From Daphnia pulex (lineage: Eukaryota; Arthropoda; Branchiopoda; Diplostraca; Daphniidae), in the NCBI RefSeq assembly GCF_021134715.1, contig NC_060026.1, positions 10,345,001 to 10,409,000 on the forward strand: a stretch of 64,000 nt of DNA, read 5' to 3'. Below are positions 45,031 through 56,522 of the stretch, one piece after another. Positions within the stretch are counted from its first letter, which is position 1; each line of letters begins with the position of its first letter. Both the position numbers and the translations under genes were made by a program. A model generated the notes under the pieces. It searched no databases, was not told the DNA's origin, and saw only the letters and a program-made list of their open reading frames with translations.

Positions 45031-45600
45031 TTAAATAATAGTTTTTGGCCCTGTGTTCCTCCCCGCCCATTTATGCCGCTAAAAGCCTTCTAGATTTTCA
45101 ATCAAGTTGAAAATCTCTCAGGGATAAAATGTATTATATATTACATACAGTAACTTTAGATTAATCTCGAGCGCTTACACATTTTATATTTAAATCAATT
45201 TTTTACAGAACGTTCTTTGATCCGACACTCACCAACCGCCCTGCGCTGTATTTTCGATAGCAGTTTGATATTGTCGCACAATTCGCCGGACCATTTTTAA
45301 AAACAAACGGCCCACAGCATTCTCCACACTTTTCCTCGGTCTGTTAGAGATGGCCAATTTAAAGTGGCAGTTTTATTTTATTCTATTCCTATTAAATATT
45401 TTAAAATGCTGGGAAAATCCAAACATAAATACATGTTCGAAAATGATACTCACGAGTCTTTGATACTGTGGTTTGATGTGACTGTTATCTTCCGTCGCCA
45501 CTCGCCAGCGTTGAAAATATTTCGTCAAAACTGCACAAGTCGCACTTGAAGGTCGTGTCGAGGTTACAAGTGAAGCCAGCGTATTTACAAGTCTTTTCAT
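45031..45600 (-). CDS. Small three-exon protein with Cys-rich middle exon
   Basis: Exon 1 (45600-45454) starts MKRLVNTLASLVTSTRPSSA, basic and Ser/Thr-rich like a mitochondrial targeting peptide, and ends QYQRL before GTGAGT. Exon 2 (45340-45233), phase 0, reads TEEKCGECCGPFVFKNGPAN then CATISNCYRKYSAGRL, again before GTGAGT. A possible last exon (45078-45031) reads RHKWAGRNTGPKTII-stop. Total is about 100 aa. Both good exons are multiples of three with strong donors, which favours a real gene. Family not recognised; mitochondrial location is inferred from the N-terminus only. Confidence 0.5.
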
Positions 45601-46275
45601 TGATTTTCTAAAACAGACTGACCCCAATACGCACTAGTTTAAGGTACAGTCGAGTTTTAATATTATCTGCGCGTCTACTATAGAATTTAATTCGTTCAAG
45701 TACGACCGATTGCCGTTTTAAATCTGTTACGGGCTAATTCCTATAAGAAAAATAAGTCCTAAATTGAGAAAAAAAATATTTGTATTCAAATTCAAGCAGT
45801 AATTGCCACTGATAATCTCAGAACAATGTTGAACAGAATGCGAACAGGGTAGATTGCGTAAAATATTTTAAAGCTACAAGTAAACCATACAGTTGCATAC
45901 TGAGGTTTTTTTTCGATTTTCCACCAACTTATAAACAAAGACAATTTCATATTTCTTCTCTCCATACCCCTGGTGGAGTCAAGTACTCAAGTTAATATTT
46001 AACCTAAATACATTAAAATTACAAGTTTACAACTAAAAGTAATTGCAAGAATAAGTTTCAATTTTTCTCATGAACTTTGTTCATAACTATGGTATTAGTC
46101 ACTGATCAAAACCCTCCGGTAAATATTAAACTTAAGTACTTCAAAAATGTATTGCATTTTAGTTTTTTTATTTAACCCATAATCCCCTCTTCTACAATGC
46201 CATAATAAAACAGGCAATATCAATTTAAAAAAATATAAAAAAATAACGAAACAATGGGACATTCCAAGCCAAAAC
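45601..46275. other. AT-rich spacer, no gene
   Basis: No open frame or repeat worth noting. Confidence 0.45.
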
Positions 46276-47499
46276 GATAAAACCTTGCCGAAACCGAGGT
46301 CATATTCCCGAATTAATTTTTTTATGATAAATCTTAAATATAAGTCAAAATAAGACTTTTTGTCGAAGGATTTTGAAAAATAAGGGGATTGGTGGGCGTG
46401 GCATTGATTTATATTTTTCGTACCCTGCTGTTACTGTATTCATTTTAATTACAATTTTTTGTATTTTAAACTAAAATAAGGGGAAAATATTGATCAGAAT
46501 GTGTTAAGGGAATTATAACTTAATTTTAGAAAAAAATCGCGTCGAAATCGGACGACCCAGGTGGCAGCACCATCGATCTTTCCGAACGCTAAAACCACCC
46601 TACTTTGAACTACGCGCTAGGGATGACTTCACAAGTTTTTTTCATTTTTTATTCGATCATAATATTACAAAAGATGGTTATCCTAACTTAAGTAGACAAA
46701 ATTAAAAAATTCCATAAAATGCAAAAAGTGTCAAAATCAAAATCTCGTCAAAATCTCTTTTTTGAAAATTCTTAGAAAAGTTGTTGACACTTTTTTTCCG
46801 TGAAAATTACACATTGTATAGCTTAGTATGTCTTCAAAAACATATAAAAAATTCGGGTGAGTGTTATTTTTTTTTTAGTTATAAACGTTTGGCTCTTCCC
46901 TAGGGAGCTAAACGCGGCTCTTCCCTAGGAAGACAGGTTTTGTAATATCGAAAAACGAAAGGTACAGGGTTGTAGATCTCGTTACGCTGATCATTTTTAA
47001 CATGGGGTTTAGGGTGTGCAAATGGGCGGGATTGCCCGTAAAACGCTTTCAAAGTTTCAAGTTTTACGGGGCTGACGCGCAGCACAAGCCGGCCAGAAAG
47101 GAGGTTGAGCGGGGGGGGGGGGGGGTAGTGGCGCGTACCCATAGGAGAGGGGTCAGTGAAAGGGGGGTTTACCTAGGCCCCCCCCCCATACGTTCCCATG
47201 TTTCCCACTCGGCTACCATGTCAACGGTGATATAATGGTCAGCAACCCAGGCTGCCATTCATGTGAGTACTGAGGATCAAATCCCCGTCAAGTCAACAAT
47301 GAATTTTCAGAAAAATCGAAATTTTGAAAAATTAAATGCTCAACAGCATCAAACACTTTAATGACATGATGACATAAGCCAATGGTTGGAATGTATATGT
47401 CAATGGTGGTCTAATGGTCAGCAGATGATTATGATTTCACTTAAGATTTATCATAAAAAAATTAATTTGGGAATATGACCGCGGCAAGGTTTTGTCGAG
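46276..47499. mobile_element. 1.2-kb element with inverted ends of about 60 bp
   Basis: The left end CGATAAAACCTTGCCGAAAC...GTCATATTCCCGAATTAATT continues TTTTTATGATAAATCTTAA. It is the inverse of the right end TTAAGATTTATCATAAAAAA...TTGGGAATATGACCGCGGCA, which ends AGGTTTTGTCG. The interior holds G- and C-homopolymers (47111-47126, 47179-47187), no coding region, and two related sequences near 47220 and 47400 (GGTGATATAATGGTCAGCA, GGTGGTCTAATGGTCAGCA). Non-autonomous DNA element; family unknown. Confidence 0.75.
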
Positions 47500-47664
47500 T
47501 TACAGCTTACGTTACAGCTTAAGTTTGGCCTTCAGCGATACTGTCATATTCAACCCGAAGAGTGTATGTACATTGAGGGCAGACTTAGCATTCAAGGTAT
47601 TATACCTATGTTCGAAGTGAACAAAAGAATAAAAAAATGAAAAAAATGAATGAACTTTTTTTTA

Positions 47665-48160
47665 CCCTGAAGGCCTGAACTGCATCAAATGCACACGCCA
47701 AACTGGGGTGTTTTCAACAACGGGGACTGCTTTAACAATGGCTGCTTCAACAGCTGCGGGTTTAGATTCGTCGTCAACGAAAATTTCAACGTGAGATTCA
47801 CCACCAGTAAGTTCAAGAACATCAGCAATCTAATCACGAGGGGCATCTCAAAATCAGCAGGAGCTTGAACATGGGCAGCCTCTTCAAGACCAACAGCAGG
47901 TTCAAGACCGTCAGAAAATTCATTAGGATGGTCAGCTTATTCAACATCATCAACAGCTTCGACAGCAACATCAAGAACGACTTCATTTCCAATATAGCAA
48001 CTTCAATGCTAACAGCTCAGCTGGAACATTATTCTGTAAGGTTCAAAAATTTAAAACTGAAAATGAAGAAAATTATTTTGTTATTGTTGTGTATTGCAAA
48101 CTTACTTCAATATGGTCAGTTGGGTCAACCAAGACGTAGAAGTTACCACGATAATCCTGT
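47665..48160 (-). pseudogene. Acidic Val/Glu-rich protein remnant
   Basis: On minus, exon-like DYRGNFYVLVDPTDHIE ends at a GTAAGT donor near 48105. After a gap come GNEVVLDVAVEAVDDVE, TAA, then ADHPNEFSDGLEPAVGLEEA, and in another frame DVLELTGGESHVEIFVDDES then KPAAVEAAIVKAVPVVENTP, ending RPSG-stop. One in-frame TAA and one shift interrupt it. No family recognised. Confidence 0.4.
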
Positions 48161-48197
48161 TTTTAAATTTGGTTTTTCCGATAAACCATCCTATTAA
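48063..48197 (+). CDS. 44-aa ORF with signal-peptide-like start (rival reading)
   Basis: MKKIILLLLCIANLLQYGQL is followed by a short basic/aromatic tail (PRRRSYHDNPVFKF...). It looks like a secreted peptide, but it overlaps the exon and intron of the minus-strand remnant, so only one reading is likely to be real. Confidence 0.25.
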   Translation: MKKIILLLLCIANLLQYGQLGQPRRRSYHDNPVFKFGFSDKPSY

Positions 48198-48466
48198 AAA
48201 ATACAATCAATCAAAAACATCAATTATTAAAAAACCTAATTTTACCCCCAAGGCAAAAGAGTAAGAACACTTACTCTCCGATGTCTTGCACCTCTCTCCC
48301 GAAAATCGCACACGTGAAAGTCAGATATATAGCATTTGATTCGTACTCATCAATATTGTGCTAGAGTTTGGACATTTCATAAGAAAATGTCAAAAAAATT
48401 AAAAAAAAGAACTGCATTCTTTCAATAGCTAACGTCGGACGTTCGTCACTCTCACCTTCATCTTTT

Positions 48467-48508
48467 GTTAATAATAATGATAATAATAATAATAAAATAA
48501 TAAATGAT
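48467..48508. repeat. AAT microsatellite
   Basis: Interrupted run of AAT units (AATAATAATGATAATAATAA...). Confidence 0.9.
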
Positions 48509-48974
48509 TGGGCCAACTTACTTTGTAACTCTTAGGTGGACGCTAGAGGAGGACCTCCAAATGTTCTCTGGTTTCTTTTGACATTTACAACGTAGGAATG
48601 AACTGTATCCAGTACTTCGACTTTACCAGGCCTCTTCGGGTTGACAGAAGTGGCTATTCCAAATCTGCCTCGAGAAGGGGTGAATAGTTTTGTAGGTTGG
48701 AATTTCTCGATTCAGAATCTTGGGAATTCCGATCTGCTCAGGCAAACTAAAATAAATAATAAAATTAATTAATAAAATTAATCAATTCAGTAATTAATAA
48801 TAACTACTTAACACTACTAAATAGAAATCTTCAACCACGAATCCACAGAGATCACAAAGAGCCCCAAAATCATTTTGTCTTTGAATCTTTTCGTGGCTAC
48901 AAAAAGATTCCGTGTTTTTCGTGACAAACGCCGCAGTAGAAATTATATGTTAATACAACAAGGTATTGACTAAT
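48509..48974. other. No gene seen
   Basis: AT-rich sequence with scattered short frames and no recognisable feature. Confidence 0.35.
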
Positions 48975-49290
48975 TAAAAAAGGGGAACGCTCTCATCAAG
49001 AAAAAATTGGAGGAAATAGAGCATGAAAGGATGGAAAATCATAGTTTCACAGGTATTTATCGTTAATTTATACAGGAAACAGCAAGTTGAAGATAAAAAG
49101 GTTGAAGGTATGTTAGATGAAGCCTAAAGGGGATAGAAGAAGCATCACAGATAGGTCAAGGCTACTTAACGTTACATGAGATGGAAAAAATTGTGTTGGA
49201 TGGTGGGAAATTATCAATTCAGTTCATCCAAACGAAAAAACCTAAACCATCTGAGTCCTTCCCTAACGAAATCAATTTAATTCACGCAAG
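48975..49290 (+). pseudogene. Coiled-coil coding remnant
   Basis: GNALIKKKLEEIEHERMENH, a short GT-AG gap, then QQVEDKKVEGMLDEA and, after a break in an AAAGGGG run, GIEEASQIGQGYLTLHEMEK ... KLSIQFIQTKKPKPSESFPN. It is probably one frameshifted helical protein. Family unknown. Confidence 0.3.
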
Positions 49291-50199
49291 GTGTCCGTCT
49301 GTGAAACTAAGTCTTGCGTTCCTTTCCGTCCTGTGCGTTCCTCACCTGTGCGTTTCCCTCTTGTGGGTGTTCTTCTTGTGGACCGGACCACCTCGACGAC
49401 GGCATTGGAGCCAAAAATTGTTGTTAGTTGTCTTTTGGCTAACTAAGCCGACTGCCGAATCATTCTACAGGAAACAGAACCTTCGGTTTTTCCATGAATC
49501 GCCTGGAAAACGGTAAAGGATTACTTCCATTAGACCAGCTTATAAAAGAAAAAGAAATATAAGGTATACAATGAAGTAAAGGTATATGTTTGAAAATTTT
49601 ATTGAAGGGAAAACGAGTGGGGTTCACTCTCTTCAAGTCTCGAGAAAACTAGAAAAGTTGGGGAAAGTCAGCGTAAGACGAAAATTTTCTAAAATAAATC
49701 AAAATTATAAAAGTAAGAAGGGGACTAAAACACGTTTTTGAAGGAAACGGTTTCTGAAGGAAAGATAAAATGGGGGGTTGTGTCACGTAGTGTTACCTGC
49801 ATTTTTTTTTCATTCCTGCATTATTTTGATGTTATTTTTTGACGTAGGAATATATCCAAGAACAGTCGGAGGTTGGGGACACTAACGTCAAACTTCAAGA
49901 TACGCTCGTCTTTCATTTCCAACTTGTTAACCCGTATTGGTGAAAAGTAACACAATCACCGCCGTTAATGTTTGCATTGAATAGAATTTCTGGAATGACT
50001 AAACAGTTAAATCTCGTTTCCTCTCTTCTGCCTTCAAAGAAAAAAAACTAACAAGAAATTAAAAGAATCTTGACTTTTAAACAAGATTGTCCGACTCAGG
50101 TAAAAAAAACATCCAGTTGAGACCATCCAGTCAGCAGTCATCACAAAACCAAATTTAAAAAAATTAAATTTAAGATTAAAAAAAAAATTACTAAATCTA
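49291..50199. other. No supported gene
   Basis: AT-rich sequence with short frames only. Confidence 0.4.
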
Positions 50200-50600
50200 C
50201 CTAATACATAAATTGTGACGAAATTCAAGCCAAATCATCAAAACATTGCAATTTTGACGGCTTCTTGAGCTGCTTTGACTGTCGTGAAGGTGATAAAACC
50301 ATATCCTTGGCTTTGGTTGGTCCTTGGATTCATCATAAGAGAGAATTCCCAAATCGTACCACACACTTCTCAAACACAAAAAAAGTGTATTCTCATACGT
50401 ATCTAAAGGAAAATTTCCACCCATGACATAAAGGAATCAGAAAATTTACCAATGTTAACATCCTTGCTATTGAAAGTAGTGATATAATTACCTTACATCC
50501 GTTAGGAGGAAAAGTTACCCAGTTTGCTGGTTGGCCTCTACATCTTCTTTCTTTACTCGTCACCTGCAGTTTGTACCATCTTTCGTCCAAAAACTGGTTG
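50200..50600 (-). pseudogene. hnRNP Q/R (Syncrip)-like RRM remnant
   Basis: On minus, RWYKLQVTSKERRCRGQPAN (near 50580-50520) resembles the segment just before RRM1 of hnRNP Q/R. After a break come a GNFPLDTYENTLF-type block and, in another frame, MNPRTNQSQGYGFITFTTVK then AAQEAVKIAM. That matches the RNP1 region and the 'TFxTxxAAQEAV' run of RRM1. At least two frame breaks and stops follow AM. It is a degraded copy; the parent gene is not in the window. Confidence 0.55.
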
Positions 50601-50673
50601 AATTTTCACTTCATTAGGCCTCAGCCAACCCAGACCAGTCGACTGCATTAATTTATAAGCAATTTTCCCACAA

Positions 50674-50868
50674 TTAAACTTTGGGGATCAAAGGCAACAA
50701 TGGTCCTGGCTGACTGTCAAAAGTGTCCTCTTCTTCAGAGTCTGTCTGTGTTGGTTGGGTCGGAAGGATTATGTTATCCACCTCTTCACATACCCCAAGT
50801 TCTTCCAAAGCTTGGTATTCTATGTCACTCACACTACGGGCTATGTCTCTGTCAAGGTTTTTTTTTGA
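50674..50868 (-). pseudogene. Acidic terminal exon-like frame
   Basis: On minus the frame DRDIARSVSDIEYQSLEELG then CEEVDNIILPTQPTQTDSEE ... DTFDSQPGPLLPLIPKV-stop is uninterrupted and acidic. It could be the tail of the adjacent RRM remnant or an unrelated last exon. Confidence 0.3.
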
Positions 50869-51839
50869 AAAGATTGGAAAAAAAGGATTTTAAAAAATTC
50901 ACCTTTCAAACAGAAGCTAAAAGTCTGAAACGTTTCTGAAATCAGCGAAATCAGCAAAAAATTATTACAACTCTTGTGAGCGGTGTGACGCAAAATTTAT
51001 GGTTTCTTATCAATTATAACAAATCTTTTGAATATCAGTGAACCATGTTTAATTGGCATGGATTAATGGGGTGCAATGCTCGGAACGTATCTGGACCTAT
51101 CTGGACATAGACAAACAATTTTATCTTCGCAGCCTTCGCCCAAGACGATGGGGACAGAGCAAATTACCGACGTTGCACCGATAAAATCAGTTACAATCAC
51201 AAGTGGGAATACTCTTTGATAGTCCTTGGACATCTAATCCTGTGATACCCCCAAAACTTTCCTCATTATTCAAAATTGAAACGAAATATTCCAACTTCAT
51301 CTGCCGAAAGTGATCTTTCAAATTTTGCTAGAATTTGCATGATGTGCAATTTTTCATTTAAAAAATGATTTTAATGAAGTGGATAAAAAGATAAGCAAAA
51401 TAATCTTATGTTTAATGGGTTCCTTTTCTAAATTTGCTGATCTTTTGAATGTCAATGATTCTGCATGAACGCAGCACAGACCCAGACAACTCACTAATTT
51501 TATCAGACTTTATAATTTTGACAGTTTCAATATACTGTTGCCATTAGTGCTCTCAACCCCTTGAACGTCCGCAACACACTTAGTAATTCTACTGATAATC
51601 TTCTTTTAAAACAGATATTTTAACTCATACGAAGTAAAGCTACCTTATAGCCTCAGGGTTCCCAGGGCAAAAATACAAGCCCTAAAACCAGACTATACTT
51701 CAAAGGCAATTTCCGTCATACATTATACATTTGGTGAGCAACATTTTTTACATTGACTTTGATTGTTGGATTTCTGTTTTGCCCACTCATTCACCCTTTT
51801 CTGCCACTCAATTCTTTCAATGGCTTAAAGTGAGAGAAA
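50869..51839. other. No supported gene
   Basis: AT-rich. No motif. Confidence 0.4.
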
Positions 51840-52182
51840 ATAAAAAGGCTGTGAAATCCGCGTGGTATTTGGTGGGATACAAATCAACTTGACTTTTTTT
51901 TTACCAGCAGATGTCAAATATTGGGTGTGGTGTCCATACATTAAACTACCAGGAATTTGATCTTTTTGAACTTTGAACTTTAGTTCTGCTACATTAAATT
52001 GAGAAGCAATAACAAACTCCCTCCATTGTCGTAAATCCTTTTTTGTGCTCAAAACCAGGAGGCATTAACTGGTCTAAGGTTATGCTTAGCCCAAGCCTTT
52101 CATATGAATAAATTATATAGGAAAAATTCATCCAGTAGCGGACGTTGTGGCCAATACAGTAACTCCAGATATTTCTGCGCAT
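51840..52182 (-). pseudogene. DDE_1 (pogo/CENP-B-type) transposase fragment
   Basis: On minus, SLMYGHHTQYLTSAGKKKVK then LICIPPNTTRISQPF matches the catalytic 'DGHxSHxT...LxxPPxTTHxxQPLD' block of DDE_1 transposases, with the first Asp replaced (MYGHHTQ). Another frame upstream (PGFEHKKGFTTMEG) may be earlier sequence of the same ORF. Decayed. Confidence 0.6.
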
Positions 52183-52766
52183 TTATGAATGGGATGGAAT
52201 CCTTTATTTTCCTCATTAAAAATATATGTAGATTTCAAGGTGGACATTCCAATTTAAATAGGGGAGACTGGACCCATCTTGGACAGATCCTGTTTTCCCC
52301 TCATTTATTCCATTCCCCTACCCGAAATTTAGAATAAAAAAAGCAAAATTTTTTCCCTCACCCCCTTGAATTTTTTCGTAGATGTAGCTACAAAATAGAA
52401 AAGGTATCCAGATTTCAATTTTTCGTGTTTTTTTTACCTAACCGGGGTTTTCTTGGACAGATGCCTGTACCAAGTTAGAAAGGGTATTTATAAGGTGACA
52501 GAATTAATTAAAACTTTGAAACAAATACAAAATATAGGAAATTATATGATGATATAACGTATAAAAAGATAAATGTGGAAAAACGATAAAATTTTCCTAT
52601 CTCCGTTAAAATCGAAATTACGGCTCAACTTTACACATAACATTCTAATTTTTTACTGTTTGATAGGCAATTGGATTATCTCTGCAATGGTAGGCGCAAC
52701 TTTGCCTTTATTCCCGTTATTTTTGCATGATTATAGATTTAGCAGTGAAAAAAATTGTACATTAAT
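52183..52766. other. Intergenic, upstream of the secreted gene
   Basis: AT-rich. Short ATG-led frames (for example 52573-52770) have no splice support. No core promoter motif could be fixed. Confidence 0.35.
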
Positions 52767-53336
52767 ATGATAATTTTCATCTGGATGCAAGTTTTCAATG
52801 CAAACCTAGTCTATGCATCAAATTTCAAGAATGAAGACGGATCGGAAAATTTTAACTTTGTTATTGGGGATTTGCCCGTCGTCCGTCCACAGGAAAAACC
52901 AATTGCTCTTCAATTAGAACCAATAGAAGATAAAATTATTATGTCGACCGATGCAGTACCTGTAAAGAATTTCAATTTTATAATCACTAACCATTGGTAA
53001 GTAATTGATTATCACTATTTATATAACCATTGGTTATCAATGGTTAAATTATAGACGGAAAATTATGTTGGTAATTTGATATTGATTTTTGACCACAAAA
53101 ATTTTTGAAAAGGGACTACGAAGAAGGACTAATTATAAGCAATCACTCACCTGTCCCGACTGTGGCCTTTAATATGCCGTTGGACCTGAGAAAGGACATG
53201 AATGGTAACAAAACAAATGTATTTGCCTTTGAAATAATGTATACTAAATGAAATCACATGATTTATATTTGAAATAGGTAACATTTGCCGATCGGTGAAT
53301 ATACACTACATTTTAAAAAATGGTTTATATAATTAG
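52767..53336 (+). CDS. Secreted three-exon protein, 126 aa, unknown family
   Basis: Exons 52767-52996, 53113-53204 and 53278-53336 join with GT-AG introns of 116 and 73 bp in matched phases. The product starts MIIFIWMQVFNANLVYA, a signal peptide, then SNFKNEDGSENFNFVIGDLP ... PVVRPQEKPIALQLEPIEDK, TNHWDYEEGLIISNHSPVPT and ends HYILKNGLYN. There are no cysteines except one near the end and no recognised domain. The clean splicing makes it one of the better unknown genes here. A further possible exon near 54127 (GSQPEASEKR) could extend it if exon 3 is mis-called. Confidence 0.55.
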
Positions 53337-54838
53337 CTCCTATCATCAAAATGGTATGTGTGGTGGACGTCAAAATGAACTAAGGGGATTTTTGACGAAA
53401 AAAAACAAGGAGTTGTAATGCATTTTCAAAAGCGTCACGCCAATGTCTCTCAATTCTCTGATTATGCACTGATCGTCCAGTATGAAATCCGTCAAGGCCT
53501 CTACCAGCTAGCATGTAATCACAAACTCAAACATTTTCCACTCTTTTATCCGACCCAAAAAATTCTCATCGCCTTAGTGTAAATATCGTGTGAATAAAAC
53601 ATGTTATTTTTAACAATACATACCTAACTTTGACTGGCATATTCCATTTTATTACATTACGAAGAAATTATTAAGGAATCCAAAACTGTGGTGGCAGAAT
53701 TTTCGTTAGAAATGTTGAGAATCGTTGAAAGACGCAAATACCCATTTGTTTATTTGTAACACAAAATAAAAAATTTGGCTAAGTAATCCAATATTAATAA
53801 TCCCTTTTGTTACACGTGTACTAAACAATTTATAGACAGTGGTAGTAATTGAAAAATATCCGGCCTTAAATGAACTACCTTATTAAGCCGTGATATATAT
53901 TCATGTGTCCAACTGACAAGTTCGTGATGACGGTAACGGACTTCACCTACCAGCTTCCAACAAAGCGGATCTCTTTTTAAAACTTTAATCTGTCGTCCAT
54001 GTTTGGCTATCTAACAAACTCACCCGGAGAGTTGACGGGAAATTATCAAACCATGTAGCTAATGAGTAACATGATTCTTAATCACACCAAATTCTAATAA
54101 AACTGTCCCATTCCTTTCTTTTCTAGGTTCACAACCTGAAGCATCTGAAAAGAGGTGAGATTCTTTATTTATTCCATATGATGTGATAATACCCAATAAA
54201 ATGTGCTATTTTCTTATGTGATAAAGAATATACTCAATTGTTGAGTTGCAAACCATGGTTTCATATATTAACACATGCAGCAGCACATTGCTATGTAACA
54301 GACGACTCCTTTTTATTTCTAGAACAGACATGTTTACAGATGATTTGTCATTATAAAAGGATCGAACCGAATCCTTTAGCAGTTTTCTCCCCTCATTTCC
54401 CCTCGTGCATAGCTGTCGCATCATCCCAAATCTGTATTTCCTAGAATTGGCAACCTTGTCGCATTTACTAGAAGTTTGATTACATCCAGAACAGGCACCC
54501 TTCATATACTATTCAGCCGGTGAAGAACCATGTTAATAGTTTGTAACCTTTATATTTCAAAACTTTTTGAACATTTGTTTTTATGGAAAGGTTGAATGCA
54601 ATCATAAGGCCTATTTGTAATAAATATCGATTTGGAACAAAACTTAAGGTTAACTTGGAAAAAACCTTTTCTGATGAATTTTTTCGCGCTTTCTCTGGGA
54701 CCCCTCCAAGCTCGCTCCCTCCTTTGCATATCCGTCTATTAACAAATTATAATGGTTGAATGGAATAATAATCTATAATAACCCGGAATAGGCAAAATTA
54801 TAAAATTAACTTTGGAAGTAACACATCTTTTTAAATAT
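53337..54838. other. No supported gene
   Basis: Coding-like scraps only, for example IRQGLYQLACNHKLKHFPLF near 53490-53550. No structure. Confidence 0.3.
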
Positions 54839-55132
54839 TTATTTATTATTAATTTGAATTTCCAATACAGTTTTAATTTTTTTTGTTGACTCCTCTTTTT
54901 CGATTTTGGCGTCTTCTTGTCCTTCTTCATTACTCGAACTTACATCAACAGTGCTGCTGATGTCTATTGTATTCTGCGATGCGCTGCGTAAATCAATCGT
55001 TTTGTTCTCGCTTGGGTTGAATTAGGGGTGTTCGTCCATTGTGGTTGGGGTGTCGGTACTTGATGGCAAGGAAGTTGATGCGTATGATGATGTGTCCGAC
55101 ATGGGGGTGGACGTTTGGTTAGGTAAGGGAAG
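54839..55132 (-). pseudogene. Ser/Thr-rich acidic exon with one in-frame TAA
   Basis: After an acceptor (AATTACAG, exon from 55132) the frame reads LPLPNQTSTPMSDTSSYAST ... DTPTTMDEHP, TAA (55024-55022), then continues open FNPSENKTIDLRSASQNTID ... NEEGQEDAKIEKEESTKKIK to a stop at 54839. The single stop sits in otherwise uniform sequence. Family unknown. Confidence 0.35.
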
Positions 55133-55911
55133 CTGTAATTTAAAAAATTGGATATATAAGAATAGAAAATAAATTACACACAAAGTCATACGGAGTAATT
55201 GCAGTATTATTACACAACAATTGTATAATAAAAAATTCAATAGAACTTTAGGAAACTTAATGAAAATTACAAACTTATTAGAAAAATAGATTTAATACTT
55301 CAATAAAATCTTGATTGAATTGAGCAGTAAGCATGAAGTCGTAGTTAATTTCGTCTGACTGATGATATGATTCGTCAATTCAACTGTGCTCAGCACTGAG
55401 ATAATCAAAGTTTACATGTTTGGGAGTTAAACGCGAAAGACCAGTTGAATCATTTGTCGTCTCCGTTTCCCATAAGATTCTCCAATAAGAAGGTTTCTAA
55501 CAGCTTTTGTGGAAAGGAAAAACATTCTAAGAAATACTGAGATTATGTAAAGCAGTATAGGGCTATGAGATAATTCATATAGACAGACTACTACTGATAT
55601 TATATGTAAATCATATCTTCCTTTTTTCCAAGTCTTCTTTGAGATGTTCTGAGCGGTTAACTTGAAACGATTGTTACGCTCGGCCCAGTACAGCCCATAG
55701 ACCAGGTCTCTCAGCTCTCTTACCTCGACCGTTCCTGTTACCGTCGTGCCCCGCACTGCCCTTTTTCTTTCCACTCGTTGACCACCCTCCGTCGTCCACT
55801 CGACGTTATCTTACGTCAACATTTCGTTTAAATTCCTTTTCCTGAATCCAGCCTCTACAGGAATTCTGGATCATAACACGATGAGCGATCTCTTGACATT
55901 GAAAACGCTGT
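55133..55911. other. No supported gene
   Basis: A 115-codon minus frame (55427-55774) has no motif or splice support. Confidence 0.35.
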
Positions 55912-56490
55912 TTAATTTATCATGTTTGCAAAGACATCGATGGTAATATTGGCCAGATTAAGTTTCAGTACCAAAAAATTCCGGATCGGCTCGGCTAGGA
56001 ACTCAATTATCACTCCGTATACAATCTGCGACAGACCAAAGGCCTTTTCCAAACTAAACGCAGTTGTAAAAGTGAAGGTAAACTTCACCAGGCCATCAAA
56101 ATTGCCGGCCATCATTTGGTTGATAATTGTTTGTATTTCTGCTCTTACACCAGGTTGATTGACGCTTCGGTTCGTTTGGTCAATTGCGTTGAGACCGAGA
56201 TGCACAGTATTGTTGCGTATGTTAATGACTTATTGTATGTTACCATCAGATATTGCATTTGGAAAGAATCCTGCAGGATCAGCTTTGTTCTCTTTCTTGA
56301 ATTCTTGCAACAGAAGTTGGCTGTCGATGTTTTGGTCGGTAGCAGTCGCTTTCCCCTTTACCGCACAAAAACTGATGCCAACCCAATGTAGACAAGTGAA
56401 AAAGGTGCATCTGAATGTACGCAGTTTTCATCGTTTTGGTCTTGAGTGGACCCAATAGAGGAAAATACGGAATTCTACGAATAACTGCCA
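55912..56490 (-). pseudogene. Unknown gene remnant with one in-frame TAA
   Basis: On minus the frame VKGKATATDQNIDSQLLLQE then FKKENKADPAGFFPNAISDG NIQ, TAA (56232-56230), VINIRNNTVHLGLNAIDQTN stays open to 55912 through MAGNFDGLVKFTFTFTTAFS and IVYGVIIEFLAEPIRNFLVL. The product looks amphipathic and helical. An upstream piece (DENCVHSDAPFSLVYIGLAS) is in another frame. Confidence 0.35.
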
Positions 56491-56522
56491 GCAAGTGATG
56501 TGATCGTGGACAGGTATTGAAA

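Noticed and set aside
47219..47290. Possible tRNA-Gly-like gene inside the 46.3-47.5 kb element
   Set aside because: The anticodon and acceptor stems do not pair; only short box-like similarity remains, so it is mentioned within the element only.
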